64,000 nt of DNA from Phaeobacter italicus (GCF_001258055.1 NZ_CVRM01000037.1:62001-126000); one strand, 5' to 3'. Positions 27,526 through 36,616 are shown, counted from the stretch's first letter. The notes: generated by a model from the letters alone, not told the origin. Translations and numbers: made by a program.

Positions 27526-27924
27526 ACAATTTCTACCTGGTTAAGACCCCTGCCCCTTTGGGGAAGAAACGCGTTAATTTCCCATTCCCGACTTTTAGAT
27601 GAAATGAGATGCTATGGCTATCCCCGTGGTATCTGGGGAATTACTTCGCCCCGGGTTCCTTAACGGCACTTTGGCGAAGCGGGCGGGGGCGTGTACTGTA
27701 TGCCTCTGCCTGGGGCGTTTTCTGCCCAAGTCTGCACCCTGCCCTCGGCGATCATGAGGTTCCTTTCTCGGGTTGTTCCGCCTCTGTTTGATGGCCGATG
27801 GGCTGGGTGCGCGTTATTTGACCAATTGATCAATCCCCACATCCCGTTTGCATCTTTCACTATGCCGTCACGGTCAGCGGAAAAAACCGTTCCATCCGCG
27901 ACCCGCTCCGGCTACATCAGCGCC
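27526..27924. other. About 400 bp without a clear gene
   Basis: Divergent gap between the HTH gene and tdk. It contains TCCCC/GGGGA (27621-27639) and CTTCGCC/GGCGAAG (27644-27679) inverted repeats in a row, which may form an RNA structure or binding sites. The open frame running into tdk from 27691 adds 78 residues without family resemblance and is rejected as coding. No tRNA or known riboswitch is recognised. Confidence 0.4.
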
Positions 27925-28515
27925 ATGGCCAAGCTCTATTTCAACTACTCCACCATGAACGCCGGCAAATCGACGGTGTTGTTGCAAGCCTCGCATAACT
28001 ACCGCGAGAACAATATGGACACCTATCTGCTGACGGCTGCGATTGATGATCGCGCAGGTCAGGGGCGCATCGCATCGCGGATCGGAATCGGCGCCGAGGC
28101 GGACATGTTCGTCTCAGACGATGATCTGTTTGACCGCGTGGTTGCCCGCCTCGCGCAGGGGCCGTTGGCGGCCATCTTTGTGGATGAGGCGCAGTTCCTG
28201 TCCCCCAAACAAGTCTGGCAGTTGGCCCGCGTGGTTGATGACTTGCGGGTTCCAGTGCTGTGCTACGGGCTGCGCGTCGACTTCCAGGGCAATCTGTTCC
28301 CCGGCTCTGCGACCCTTCTAGCGCTGGCAGACGAAATGCGAGAGGTGCGCACGATCTGCCACTGCGGGAAAAAGGCCACAATGGTCATCCGTCAAGATGA
28401 GACCGGCCGCACCATCACCGAAGGGGAGCAAGTGCAGATCGGGGGCAATGAGACCTATGTCTCGCTATGCCGACGCCATTGGCGCGAGGCTACTGGCGAT
28501 AATCCAGACGTCTGA
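27925..28515 (+). CDS. tdk: Thymidine kinase (type II)
   Basis: A 196-residue salvage enzyme that phosphorylates thymidine with ATP. The P-loop is STMNAGKST (residues 9-17), the catalytic Glu lies in FVDEAQFL, and the zinc site is formed by CHCGKKA and a later SLCRRHW. Length and motifs fit the tetrameric TK1-like type II family. The ATG at 27925 gives the family N-terminus MAKLYFNYSTMNAGKS. It is monocistronic, ended by a hairpin at 28558. Confidence 0.95.
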   Translation: MAKLYFNYSTMNAGKSTVLLQASHNYRENNMDTYLLTAAIDDRAGQGRIASRIGIGAEADMFVSDDDLFDRVVARLAQGPLAAIFVDEAQFLSPKQVWQLARVVDDLRVPVLCYGLRVDFQGNLFPGSATLLALADEMREVRTICHCGKKATMVIRQDETGRTITEGEQVQIGGNETYVSLCRRHWREATGDNPDV

Positions 28516-28557
28516 GCCCGGCTGGTTTCTGTGCCCCCAATCGGCATCTCAATAGCC

Positions 28558-28584
28558 AGGGCGGGACAATCCCGCCCTTTTTCT
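28558..28584. terminator. Bidirectional terminator
   Basis: Arms AGGGCGGGA and TCCCGCCCT around CAA, followed by TTTTTC after tdk. Confidence 0.8.
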
Positions 28585-28631
28585 GGTCAGGGCCAGCGGA
28601 TGGATCAGCCGGATAGATCAGACCGGATAGA

Positions 28632-29600
28632 TCAGACCGGGGTCACGAGCGCCTGACCGGCCACAAAGGCTGCAACATTATCGAGCGCCAGCTGCCCCAT
28701 GTCGCTGCGCACCTCTTCCGTCGCGGTTCCCAGATGCGGCAGCAGTGTCACCTGATCCATCTGACGCAAGGCTTCAGGCACCTTGGGCTCAAACTCATAG
28801 ACATCCAGCCCCGCCCCCGCGATCTGCCCCTGTTCGAGCGCAGCAATCAAAGCGGCCTCATCAACCACTTCTCCGCGGGCAATATTGATCAGCAACGCTG
28901 TTGAGCGCATTGCGCCCAGCACTTCGGCGGTGATCAGATGCCTGGTTTCGGCTCCCCCCGGCACTGCCAGCACCAAGACATCAACAGATGCCGCCAGTTC
29001 CAAGAGGCTGTTGGCACGTGTCACCGGGAAATCGGGCGTCTTGTTGCTGCGGGCCAGATAGCTCACCTCCATCGCAAACCCATAGTGACAGCGCCGCGCG
29101 ATAGCCTCGCCAATACGGCCAAAGCCGACGATCCCCACGTGCTTGCCCGTCAGATGAAGGCCAAGCATTTGGGTAGGATGCCATCCCTGCCACGCCCCCG
29201 AGCGCACCAGACGCTCGCCCTCTCCTGCGCGCCGGGCCGTCATCAACATCAACGTCATGGCAATATCGGCCGTTGCATCCGTCACCGCACCCGGCGTATT
29301 GCTGACTGCAATGCCTGCGGCTTTGGCTGCGGCAACATCAATATGATTAAAGCCAACACCGAAATTCGCCAGAAGCCGACAGCGCGGCTCTGGGACATCG
29401 GCAAATGTGGCCGCGTCAAAGGCATCCCCCAGCGTCGGAACAACAATGTCAAAGTCGCGCAGCGCGCGTCTGCGGTCTTCCTGCGTGAGGGGCGAGGTCT
29501 CAGCCCGGATCTCGACGTCAAACTCCGCCCTTGCGCGCGCCTCAACGGCGGCAGTCATGGGGCGGGTGATCCATAGTTTGGGGCGTTTTACGTTGCTCAA
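28632..29600 (-). CDS. D-2-hydroxyacid dehydrogenase (glyoxylate/hydroxypyruvate reductase type)
   Basis: A 322-residue NAD(P)H-dependent enzyme. The Rossmann loop is GIVGFGRIG (about residue 152), the catalytic Arg is in NIARGEVVDE, Glu in YEFEPKVP and His in LLPHLGTAT. The LLANFGVGFNHID segment is typical of glyoxylate/hydroxypyruvate reductases and D-glycerate dehydrogenases. The start is TTG at 29600, overlapping the stop of the tRNA-binding protein gene as TTGA; no nearby ATG would give a full N-terminus. Substrate preference is not certain from sequence. Confidence 0.88.
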   Translation of the reverse strand: MSNVKRPKLWITRPMTAAVEARARAEFDVEIRAETSPLTQEDRRRALRDFDIVVPTLGDAFDAATFADVPEPRCRLLANFGVGFNHIDVAAAKAAGIAVSNTPGAVTDATADIAMTLMLMTARRAGEGERLVRSGAWQGWHPTQMLGLHLTGKHVGIVGFGRIGEAIARRCHYGFAMEVSYLARSNKTPDFPVTRANSLLELAASVDVLVLAVPGGAETRHLITAEVLGAMRSTALLINIARGEVVDEAALIAALEQGQIAGAGLDVYEFEPKVPEALRQMDQVTLLPHLGTATEEVRSDMGQLALDNVAAFVAGQALVTPV

Positions 29601-29935
29601 TGCATCCGCCCCCCAATTGGAACCGGCCCATCCGGACCGATCAGAACAATCTCACCGCTTTCATCCGGCAATCCAAGGACAAGAACCTCGGACATGAATT
29701 TACCAATCTGGCGTGGGGGAAAGTTCACAACGGCCATGACCTGTTTTCCCACCAGTTTTTCCGGGCTGTAATGAGCGGTCACCTGCGCCGATGTTTTCTT
29801 GACGCCGATCTCTTCACCAAAATCCACCCACATCTTGATCGCGGGCTTGCGGGCTTCGGGATAATCCTCGGCGCGAATGACCTCACCCACCCGCACATCG
29901 ACCTTCAGAAACTCATCAAAGGAAATCTCAGCCAC
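29597..29935 (-). CDS. tRNA-binding domain protein (CsaA-like)
   Basis: A 112-residue OB-fold protein of the CsaA/Trbp111 tRNA-binding family: FLKVDVRVGEVIRAEDYPEARKPAIKMWVDFGEEIG, then TAHYSPEKLVGKQVMAVVNFPPRQIGKFMSEVLVLG. CsaA proteins have been linked to chaperone or export functions, free Trbp111 to tRNA binding; which applies here is open. A GTG at 29935 gives the family N-terminus and overlaps the proC stop by 8 bp; the longer frame to 30010 lies inside proC. It is the middle gene of a proC-csaA-dehydrogenase operon. Confidence 0.88.
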   Translation of the reverse strand: MAEISFDEFLKVDVRVGEVIRAEDYPEARKPAIKMWVDFGEEIGVKKTSAQVTAHYSPEKLVGKQVMAVVNFPPRQIGKFMSEVLVLGLPDESGEIVLIGPDGPVPIGGRMH

Positions 29936-30752
29936 GGGACAACTCCTTGGAGCGCTCTGTCGCGGCCCCGACGGCACGACGCAAAAGCGTCGGGAAACCG
30001 TCAGCTTCATTCATCAAGACCTCAAGGGCAGCCTGTGTTGTACCATTGGGGCTGGTCACGTTCACGCGTAGCTGCGAGGGGGTTTCCTCCGCCGCCTCTG
30101 CCAAGGCACCAGCCCCCGCAACCGTGGCTTTGGCCAGTTGCATGGCCAGATCGGCAGGCAAACCCTCAGCCTCTCCTGCAGCGGCAAGCGTTTCAATCAG
30201 GTGAAAAACGTAAGCCGGCCCTGAGCCGCTGACACCCGTGACGGCATCGATCTGACCTTCGCTTTCCAGCCGAACGATCTGACCAATCGCCTGCAACAGC
30301 GCCTCTGCGCGGTCCAGATCCGCACTGCTGGCTTGTGTGTTTCCAATGATTGCAGTGATCCCGCGACCGATGGCGGCGGGTGTATTGGGCATCGCCCGCA
30401 CCAACGGTGTCTGTGAGCCCAGCAGATCTTCGAATGTGGCGATGGACGTGCCTGCTGCAACCGAAATGAACAGGGTCGGACCATTCCCAAGCGACTGCAT
30501 CTGGGGCAGCGCCTCTCCCATCATCTGGGGCTTGACCGCAATCAACACGATGCCGGGCGCTTTGTCTCCCTCTGGCAGAGGGGCGTTGATCTGCACACCA
30601 GTCTGGCGCAACCAATCGGACGGATTGGGGTCGATCACCCAGACTGCGTCCGGGGATACTCCCTGATCGAGCCAGCCTGCCAACATGGCTGACCCCATTT
30701 TCCCACAGCCCAGCAACGCAATACCGCGCGATGCGATTTCGGATACCTGCAT
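29928..30752 (-). CDS. proC: Pyrroline-5-carboxylate reductase
   Basis: A 274-residue enzyme for the last step of proline synthesis: reduction of 1-pyrroline-5-carboxylate with NAD(P)H. It has the dinucleotide-binding GIALLGCGKMGSAMLAGWL at residues 10-28, VLIAVKPQMM, VRAMPNTPAAIGRGIT, and the C-terminal dimer domain with AVTGVSGSGPAYVFHLIE and VTSPNGTTQAALE. Length and order match the family. It is the first gene of a three-gene operon. Confidence 0.95.
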   Translation of the reverse strand: MQVSEIASRGIALLGCGKMGSAMLAGWLDQGVSPDAVWVIDPNPSDWLRQTGVQINAPLPEGDKAPGIVLIAVKPQMMGEALPQMQSLGNGPTLFISVAAGTSIATFEDLLGSQTPLVRAMPNTPAAIGRGITAIIGNTQASSADLDRAEALLQAIGQIVRLESEGQIDAVTGVSGSGPAYVFHLIETLAAAGEAEGLPADLAMQLAKATVAGAGALAEAAEETPSQLRVNVTSPNGTTQAALEVLMNEADGFPTLLRRAVGAATERSKELSRG

Positions 30753-30791
30753 TTCCCCTCCCCTTCGATAAATCCGGTTTGGGGAGAAGGT

Positions 30792-31292
30792 TTACGCGCG
30801 CCCGTAGGCCTCTGCAATGGCGACCTGCAGTGCCTCACGCGGGGGCTGCCCGCCCCACACCATCAACTGGATCGCCGGGTAATAGCGTTCGCAGTTTGAC
30901 ACCGCCGCATTGATCAACGTGTCGATCTGCTCAGCGCTGGCAACCTGACCACCGGCCAGAACCAGCCCATAGCGGAACAACATCAGCTTATGTTCGGGCC
31001 AAAAGGTGAAACCACCCGCCCAGCACTGATCATTCATTTCGTTGATCAGCTCATACAGCTGGGGCAGTTTTTCCTTTGGCGGCTCCATTTCAAAGCTGCA
31101 CACCATTCGCAGGGTTTCTTCATAGCCGGACCACGCGAGGGTCAGCGAATAGGTTCGCCACTGCCCTTCGACAGCCATGGCGATCTGGTCATCGCCAATG
31201 CGGTCAAAGTCCCAATCGTGATCGGAGGCCAGATGTTCGACAATGTCGATAGGGTGAATTTCGTCTTCCAGAAACTGTTCGGAAAGAGCCAT
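30792..31292 (-). CDS. YbjN domain-containing protein
   Basis: A 166-residue protein of the YbjN family (a T3SS-chaperone-like alpha/beta fold): features include the LASDHDWDFDRIGDDQIAMAVEGQW start of the domain and LPQLYELINEMNDQCWAGGFTFWPE. E. coli YbjN affects motility and stress traits, but the alphaproteobacterial form has no known role. ATG 31292 follows GAGAGGTGG and gives the family N-terminus. It lies 39 bp upstream of proC on the same strand, so it may be transcribed with it. Confidence 0.8.
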   Translation of the reverse strand: MALSEQFLEDEIHPIDIVEHLASDHDWDFDRIGDDQIAMAVEGQWRTYSLTLAWSGYEETLRMVCSFEMEPPKEKLPQLYELINEMNDQCWAGGFTFWPEHKLMLFRYGLVLAGGQVASAEQIDTLINAAVSNCERYYPAIQLMVWGGQPPREALQVAIAEAYGRA

Positions 31293-31581
31293 GATGCCAC
31301 CTCTCTGCTCTCTAGCAAAAGCGATGTCTGGCACCCCCAATTGCTAGCGGCCTGCTCAAGAAAGAGAGGGGTTTTCCGCCTCTCCTACTAGATATGGTGG
31401 CCGCCCGAAACGCATCTGGCAACCCTTTATTTGGGGATAACTGCAATAAGTTGTGGACGAATGAAAACTGCCCGCAAAATATCGTAACTTCGATCAATGT
31501 TGCGGCAATCGTCCTTTGTCACATGGAAACCCGCTGGGAAGCCGCCGCCGCACGGACGCAGGAACCACCCCGACCACAAAA
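31293..31581. other. Gap with no gene recognised
   Basis: Sequence between ybjN and the ubiK terminator. I see only short imperfect repeats, such as GAGAGG/CCTCTC near 31361-31385, and an isolated DnaA-box-like word near 31452. The likely contents are the ybjN promoter and spacer; nothing protein-coding stands out. Confidence 0.4.
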
Positions 31582-31608
31582 GAAAACGCCGCCCCTCAAA
31601 GGGCGGCG
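31582..31608 (-). terminator. Terminator of ubiK
   Basis: Arms CGCCGCCC and GGGCGGCG around CTCAAA; on the minus strand followed by TTTTCTTTTG. Confidence 0.75.
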
Positions 31609-31693
31609 CTGGTCCTTTTGGCTGGTCTTGTCAGCACTGTCCAGCATGGCGGCACCCCGCCGGGGGGCCAGCAAGCCAGAGCGGTTCAGCCGA

Positions 31694-31942
31694 TCAGGCG
31701 GATTTGTCAGCCTCAAGCGCATCCAAGCGGGCCTTGAGAGCCTCATTTTCTTCACGGGCCTTTTGCGCCATTGCACGCACCGCATCAAATTCCTCGCGGG
31801 TCACAAAGTCGCGATCAGCCAGCCAGCGATCAATCAGGCTTTTCATGGCGGTTTCCGCCTCTTCCCGAGCACCGTGAGCAACACCCATGGCGTTGGTCAT
31901 GAGCTGCGAAATGTCGTCCATGATCTTGTTGCGCGTCTGCAT
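31694..31942 (-). CDS. ubiK: Accessory factor UbiK family protein
   Basis: An 82-residue membrane-fusogenic (BMFP) protein: an amphipathic N-terminal helix ([20 protein letters not shown]), then [31 protein letters not shown], a coiled coil that trimerises. UbiK helps the lipid-associated ubiquinone-synthesis complex under aerobic conditions. ATG 31942 is preferred over ATG 31954 because GGAG lies six bases before it. It is divergent from lgt with a 95-bp gap. The symbol follows family membership. Confidence 0.8.
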   Translation of the reverse strand: MQTRNKIMDDISQLMTNAMGVAHGAREEAETAMKSLIDRWLADRDFVTREEFDAVRAMAQKAREENEALKARLDALEADKSA

Positions 31943-32037
31943 TGTCTTCTCCATGTGAGCCTTGTCCCCTATATGGGCGACATGAGGCGCGGCGGCAAGG
32001 CGTTGACCTCCTGATCCAGCACAGGCATTCACGGCAT

Positions 32038-32940
32038 ATGCACGCTTTTTTCATCCCCTTTCCCGATCTGTCCCCCGAAATCTTTGCAGTAGAGCTGTTT
32101 GGCTCTCGCTTTGCACTGCGCTGGTACGCGCTGGCCTATATCGTTGGCATCGTGATTGCCTGGCGTTTGGCTGTCGGCGCACTGCGACGACCAGCGCTCT
32201 GGCCTGAACAGCGCCCTCCGATGAAGCCAGCACAGGTCGAAGACCTCCTGACCTGGATCATCCTTGGCGTTATTCTTGGCGGGCGGCTTGGTTATGTCAT
32301 GTTCTACCAGCCCGGCTATTATCTGCAGAACCCAGCCGAGGTGATCCGCATCTGGCAAGGGGGCATGGCCTTTCACGGGGGGCTGCTTGGGGTGATCTTT
32401 GCGACATGGATCTATGCACTGCGCCACAATATCCCACGTCTTCAGATTGCTGACTTAGTGGCCCATACCGTTCCGCCGGGGCTGCTGCTGGGACGGCTGG
32501 CAAATTTCAACAATGCCGAACTATGGGGGCGCGCAACAGACCTCCCCTGGGGGGTTGCGTTCCCCGGACAGGCCGCTCAGGCCTGTGGGCAGGCCTTGGG
32601 TGAAATCTGCGCGCGTCACCCCTCTCAGCTTTACGAAGCCGTGCTCGAGGGGCTCTTGCTTGGCGCGGTGCTGCTGTGGCTGGCCTATCGAAAAGGTGCC
32701 TTGCGCCTGCCCGGCTATGTGACCGGGGTTTTCCTTGCAGGATACGGCGCTGCGCGGTTTGCGGTGGAGTTCGTCCGCCAGCCTGACGCGCAATTTGTCA
32801 CCGAAAACAACCCACTTGGCCTGGCCTTTCATATCGGTGGCTACGGCTTAACCATGGGCCAGATCCTGTCACTGCCGATGATCGCAATCGGCGTGGTCCT
32901 GATCCTGCGCGCCCAGCGAAATGGCGGGGCAAAGACATGA
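32038..32940 (+). CDS. lgt: Prolipoprotein diacylglyceryl transferase
   Basis: A 300-residue inner-membrane enzyme that moves diacylglycerol from phosphatidylglycerol to the lipobox Cys of prolipoproteins. Seven TM helices are expected; signatures include [12 protein letters not shown], the [10 protein letters not shown] segment, [11 protein letters not shown] with the essential His, and [14 protein letters not shown] containing the invariant Lgt-signature residues. The start at 32038 gives the family N-terminus. It is the first of three coupled genes (lgt, the MidA-like methyltransferase, pgeF), each overlapping the next by 4 bp. Confidence 0.95.
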   Translation: MHAFFIPFPDLSPEIFAVELFGSRFALRWYALAYIVGIVIAWRLAVGALRRPALWPEQRPPMKPAQVEDLLTWIILGVILGGRLGYVMFYQPGYYLQNPAEVIRIWQGGMAFHGGLLGVIFATWIYALRHNIPRLQIADLVAHTVPPGLLLGRLANFNNAELWGRATDLPWGVAFPGQAAQACGQALGEICARHPSQLYEAVLEGLLLGAVLLWLAYRKGALRLPGYVTGVFLAGYGAARFAVEFVRQPDAQFVTENNPLGLAFHIGGYGLTMGQILSLPMIAIGVVLILRAQRNGGAKT

Positions 32941-34007
32941 GCCTGCAAGATCACATCATAGCCCGCATCCGGACTGATGGCCCGATCTCGGTTGCTGACT
33001 ACATGGCAGAGGCGCTGCTGCATCCGACCTATGGCTATTATACCACCCGCGATCCGCTGGGGGCCTCCGGTGACTTCACCACCGCGCCCGAAATCAGCCA
33101 GATGTTTGGAGAACTGATCGGCCTGGCGCTGGCACAGACATGGATTGATCAAGGCAGCCCGACCCCGTTCACCCTTGCCGAACTTGGCCCTGGACGCGGT
33201 ACATTGATGGCCGATGTTCTTCGCGCGACCAAGGCCGTGCCGGGCTTTCATGCCGCGATGCGCATCTCGCTTCTGGAAGCCTCGCCAACCTTGCGCAAAC
33301 GCCAAGCCGAAGCGCTTTCCGGCTATGCCGCCACCTGGCACGAAAACATCGAGGAACTTCCCGATCAGGCGCTGTTTCTGGTGGCCAACGAATTCTTCGA
33401 CGCCCTGCCCGTGCGCCAGTTCCTGCGCGATGGTGAGGGCTGGCGCGAAAAATCGGTCGGGCTATCCGAGGACGGCGCCCTGCAGTTCGGTCTGGGGCCG
33501 GTCGCACCGCAACCCGCGCTTTCCCATCGGATTGAGGACACATCCGACAATGATCTGGTCGAGCTCTGCGAAGCTGCGCAGCCGATTGTCAGCACCCTTG
33601 CGCAACGCATTGCGGCATATGGCGGCTGTGCCCTGATTGTGGACTATGGCGACTGGCGTTCGCTTGGCGACACCCTGCAGGCCCTGCGCTCTCATGCGCC
33701 CAGCGATCCGCTCCTGTCGCCCGGCGAAGCGGATTTGACGACCCATGTCGATTTTGAGGCGCTGGCGCTGGCTGCCAAATCGGCAGGTGCGGAATTCAGC
33801 CGTGTGACACCACAAGGCGTGTTCCTCGAGCGGCTTGGCATCACCGCCCGCGCCCAAGCCCTCGCCGCCCGCTTGAGCGGCCAGCAGCTGGACCAGCTGA
33901 TTGCTGCACATCGACGGTTGACGCACCCGGAGGAAATGGGAAACCTGTTCAAAGTTCTGGCGCTTTATCCCGCACAGATGACACCCCCACCAGGATTGAA
34001 CGCATGA
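32937..34007 (+). CDS. SAM-dependent methyltransferase, MidA/NDUFAF7 family
   Basis: A 356-residue protein of the DUF185 family. It has [44 protein letters not shown], then the SAM-binding [17 protein letters not shown] and [14 protein letters not shown]. The eukaryotic relative NDUFAF7 dimethylates an arginine of a complex I subunit, so a similar role in NADH dehydrogenase assembly is plausible. It overlaps lgt and pgeF by 4 bp each. The operon is conserved in alphaproteobacteria, as I recall. Confidence 0.88.
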   Translation: MSLQDHIIARIRTDGPISVADYMAEALLHPTYGYYTTRDPLGASGDFTTAPEISQMFGELIGLALAQTWIDQGSPTPFTLAELGPGRGTLMADVLRATKAVPGFHAAMRISLLEASPTLRKRQAEALSGYAATWHENIEELPDQALFLVANEFFDALPVRQFLRDGEGWREKSVGLSEDGALQFGLGPVAPQPALSHRIEDTSDNDLVELCEAAQPIVSTLAQRIAAYGGCALIVDYGDWRSLGDTLQALRSHAPSDPLLSPGEADLTTHVDFEALALAAKSAGAEFSRVTPQGVFLERLGITARAQALAARLSGQQLDQLIAAHRRLTHPEEMGNLFKVLALYPAQMTPPPGLNA

Positions 34008-34771
34008 CGCTGGAAATTCTTACCTCTGACCTGCTGGCCGACACCCGCCACGGTTTCTTCACGCGTCGGGGCGGGGCCTCCTCGGGCATATTCGAGGGAC
34101 TGAACTGCGGTCTCGGATCTTCTGACCAGCGGCAAGCGGTCACAATGAATCGTGCACGTGTGGCGGAGGCAATGGATGTCCCGGCAGAGGCCCTGGGCCG
34201 GGTTCATCAAGTCCATTCTGCCGATGTGCTGACTGTCAGCGAGGCAAACCAGGCAGATCTGCAAGCCGGCGCAAAGGCAGACGCCATGGTGACCAATGTA
34301 CCGGGCATCGCCCTGTCCATTCTGACGGCGGACTGCCAACCCGTTTTGTTTGCAGATGCAAAAGCCGGTGTCGTGGGCGCCGCTCATGCTGGCTGGCGCG
34401 GAGCTCTGGATGGCGTTCTGGAAGCCACTCTGGCCGCAATGGAAGCGCTTGGCGCGGATCGCGCAAATACCAGTGCGGTGATCGGCCCGACCATCTCTCA
34501 GCGCGCCTATGAGGTCGGCCCGGAGTTCTTTGACGACTTCATTGCCCAGGACCCTGAAAACGCTCGTTTCTTCGCCAATGGTGAAGGCGACCGCTACCTG
34601 TTTGACTTGCCGTCGCTTGGGTTGCACAAATTGCGCAGTGCAGGTGTCGGCGCCGCACAGTGGACCGGGCACTGCACCTACAGCGACCCGGCGCGGTTCT
34701 ACTCTTATCGGCGCACCACCCACCTGAAAGAGGCCGACTACGGCAGGCTTATTTCCTGCATCCGGCTCTGA
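34004..34771 (+). CDS. pgeF: Peptidoglycan editing factor PgeF (multicopper-oxidase-like, DUF152)
   Basis: A 255-residue protein of the YfiH/laccase-domain family. The zinc-binding and catalytic residues lie in VHSADVLTV (His), TADCQPVLFAD (Cys) and GAAHAGWRGALDGVLE (His). The E. coli homologue removes misincorporated amino acids from cell-wall precursors. A FYSYRRT segment near the C-terminus is typical. It closes the lgt operon and is followed by a hairpin at 34795. Confidence 0.9.
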   Translation: MTLEILTSDLLADTRHGFFTRRGGASSGIFEGLNCGLGSSDQRQAVTMNRARVAEAMDVPAEALGRVHQVHSADVLTVSEANQADLQAGAKADAMVTNVPGIALSILTADCQPVLFADAKAGVVGAAHAGWRGALDGVLEATLAAMEALGADRANTSAVIGPTISQRAYEVGPEFFDDFIAQDPENARFFANGEGDRYLFDLPSLGLHKLRSAGVGAAQWTGHCTYSDPARFYSYRRTTHLKEADYGRLISCIRL

Positions 34772-34794
34772 CCTCTCCGTTCCGTGCAGACACC

Positions 34795-34830
34795 ACAACC
34801 CGGCCCACCCAAGGTCGGGTTGTTGCGTTT
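34795..34830 (+). terminator. Terminator of the lgt-midA-pgeF operon
   Basis: Arms ACAACCCG and CGGGTTGT around a 13-base loop, followed by TGCGTTTTA. Confidence 0.6.
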
Positions 34831-34961
34831 TAGGACTGCAATTTCGACAGAGGTGCGGCGATTTTCACAGATCGGCCACATTGGTGGCGCAATGCCATGT
34901 CAAACAGGTCAGAACACCGCGCTGATCGGCAGGACGTCGATCACCCTGACAGGAGACGCCA

Positions 34962-35114
34962 ATGCCATCGAAGTCGCGCTTCATCAAATCCATCGTGGCA
35001 GCTGCCAAGTCCGAAGAGGTCGAGCTGCCCTGGAGCAGAGGCGCCAACCGCCAGGCCATGATCGAACGTCGCCAGCAGGACCGCACCGTCACACAACAGG
35101 CCAAAACAGCCTGA
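34962..35114 (+). CDS. 50-residue basic peptide, function unknown
   Basis: A short frame with a strong Shine-Dalgarno (AGGAGA six bases before ATG) encoding a basic, soluble peptide: MPSKSRFIKSIVAAAKS, then ELPWSRGANRQAMIERRQQ and a polar tail. The codon use looks like that of the neighbours. I recall similar tiny proteins beginning with R-F-x-K-S-I-V-A-x-A-K in roseobacters, but I have no function for them. It is single between the pgeF terminator and the Hint-domain gene. Confidence 0.5.
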   Translation: MPSKSRFIKSIVAAAKSEEVELPWSRGANRQAMIERRQQDRTVTQQAKTA

Positions 35115-35253
35115 CCCAGCCCGCTTCAAGGCTGACATGAATTCCCCCGCATCTGCCGTTTTTTTGGATGCGGCCCAAGACCCCGGCTTTTAGCAGCTGC
35201 TCGCTGAAACGTCGGAATTGTATCTGTGTTGTTATGAAAGAGGCCCGGTAGCC

Positions 35254-36030
35254 ATGACCATTCCACAGTCACTGCGACGCGCAGCTGCCAATGCCGTCGA
35301 AGCCAACGCCCTTCTGAAAGATCCCGCAGCTCTCCGCAGCGGGGTCCGCCCGCAGTTGCGGCGCTATGATGTGATGAGCCTGCAAAGCGACGGAACAATT
35401 GCCGAGACCCGCCATGTGGCGCCGTCCCTCCCCTTGTTTGAGAATGCGTTCACAGCATTTTGCCGCGGCGCATTGGTCGAAACCACACAGGGGCCAATCG
35501 CTGTTGAGGATCTTTTGCCCGGCGACCAGCTGATCACGATGGACGGCGAAGCCGAAACCCTGCTTTGGAAGGGATCCACCAGCCTGGTTCCCTCTCGCAG
35601 CGACAAGGCCGGTCGCAGCCATCAGCTGACCAGCTTCACCGCCGACAGCCTGGGCGATGCCAAACCGATGGGGACTGTTGTTGCAGGCCCCGCAGCCCGA
35701 CTGCTACAGCGCGCACCGCTGCCGGGCATTCGCCTGGAACATGGTGCAACGCTTGTCCCGGTACAGCAATACCAGGACGGCATGAGCATCGTGGAAACGG
35801 CGCCGCCAACGGCGGTGGATCTTTATCACCTCTGCCTGCCCCGCCACGCTGTGATCAAGGTCGGTGGATTGCCGTTTGAGACATACCACCCCGGCCCGGA
35901 TGCGTTGAAACTGGTCAGTCACGCGATCCGCACGCTCTATTTGAACCTGTTTTCGCATGTTGACTCAGTTTCCGGGTTCGGCCCGCTCGCCTATCCGCGG
36001 GCGGAAATCCGACAGCCCGACATGAACTAG
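35254..36030 (+). CDS. Hint domain-containing protein
   Basis: A 258-residue protein. Residues 64-190 form a hedgehog/intein-type (Hint) domain: it starts FTAFCRGALVETTQGPIAVEDLLPGDQLIT, with the nucleophile Cys of the FCRG motif, and later has IRLEHGATLVPVQQY and LCLPRHAVIKV. Roseobacters carry many such proteins, often at the C-terminus of surface or RTX-like proteins; here it stands alone with a short N-terminal region and no signal peptide. Self-cleavage is possible but not shown. The start at 35254 is the first ATG after a weak ribosome-binding site. Confidence 0.75.
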   Translation: MTIPQSLRRAAANAVEANALLKDPAALRSGVRPQLRRYDVMSLQSDGTIAETRHVAPSLPLFENAFTAFCRGALVETTQGPIAVEDLLPGDQLITMDGEAETLLWKGSTSLVPSRSDKAGRSHQLTSFTADSLGDAKPMGTVVAGPAARLLQRAPLPGIRLEHGATLVPVQQYQDGMSIVETAPPTAVDLYHLCLPRHAVIKVGGLPFETYHPGPDALKLVSHAIRTLYLNLFSHVDSVSGFGPLAYPRAEIRQPDMN

Positions 36031-36055
36031 GCGTTGCACTTGGGGGCAAGACAGC

Positions 36056-36087
36056 AAAAAGGCGCCTGCGGATGCACGGCGCCTTTC
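36056..36087. terminator. Bidirectional terminator
   Basis: Arms AAAGGCGCC and GGCGCCTTT, between the convergent Hint and Lrp genes. Confidence 0.8.
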
Positions 36088-36115
36088 GTGTTTCTTGCGT
36101 AAAAGATGCGTTGCG

Positions 36116-36616
36116 TCACGCTTCGCGCGCGAGCCTCTGTTCCAGCACATCAAACGGCACACCCGGTTCGTCCTTGGCACCGCGGATCACCAGCGAGGTC
36201 TTGACGCTCGCGACATTGGGCGTGGTCAGCAGATCGCTGGTCAAAAAGCTCTGGAACGTGCTGAGGTCGGGCGAGACGCATTTCAGGATGAAATCCACTT
36301 CGCCGTTCAGCATGTGACATTCACGCACAAGCGGCCACTCACGGCACTTGGCCTCAAAGGCGCTCAGCTCTGCTTCCGCCTGGCTTTCCAAACCAACCAT
36401 CGCAAAGACCTGAACCTCAAACCCCAGTTCGCGCGAATTGACCTCGGCATGGTAGCCACGGATCAGCCCCGCTTCCTCGAGCGAGCGCACACGGCGCAGG
36501 CACGGCGGCGCAGATATCCCCACGCGCTTGGCCAGTTCAACATTGGTCATGCGACCGTCGGCCTGTAATTCCGACAAAATCTTGCGATCAATCGGATCAA
36601 GGCGTGTTGTGACCAT
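36116..36616 (-). CDS. Lrp/AsnC family transcriptional regulator
   Basis: A 166-residue leucine-responsive-type regulator: N-terminal HTH (LDPIDRKILSELQADGRMTNVELAKRVGISAPPCLRRVRSLEEAGLIRGY), linker, then the RAM ligand-binding domain with VRECHMLNGEVDFILKCVSPDLSTFQSFL. The family senses amino acids as octamers. It is divergent from trxB, and the shared gap contains repeated GCGCAAYAATCTTT words that may be its binding sites. Confidence 0.92.
   Translation of the reverse strand: MVTTRLDPIDRKILSELQADGRMTNVELAKRVGISAPPCLRRVRSLEEAGLIRGYHAEVNSRELGFEVQVFAMVGLESQAEAELSAFEAKCREWPLVRECHMLNGEVDFILKCVSPDLSTFQSFLTSDLLTTPNVASVKTSLVIRGAKDEPGVPFDVLEQRLAREA

Noticed and set aside
27815..27835. TTGACC...GATCAA word as an FNR box upstream of tdk
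   Set aside because: Spacing between TTGAC and ATCAA is six bases, not four, so it does not fit the FNR consensus.
27691..27924. N-terminal extension of thymidine kinase by 78 residues
   Set aside because: The family begins at MAKLYFNYSTMNAGKS (27925); the extension has no conserved features.
31440..31470. DnaA-box-like word near ttgtggac, suggesting an origin
   Set aside because: Only one loose match, with no AT-rich unwinding region and no dnaA, hemE or parAB genes nearby.
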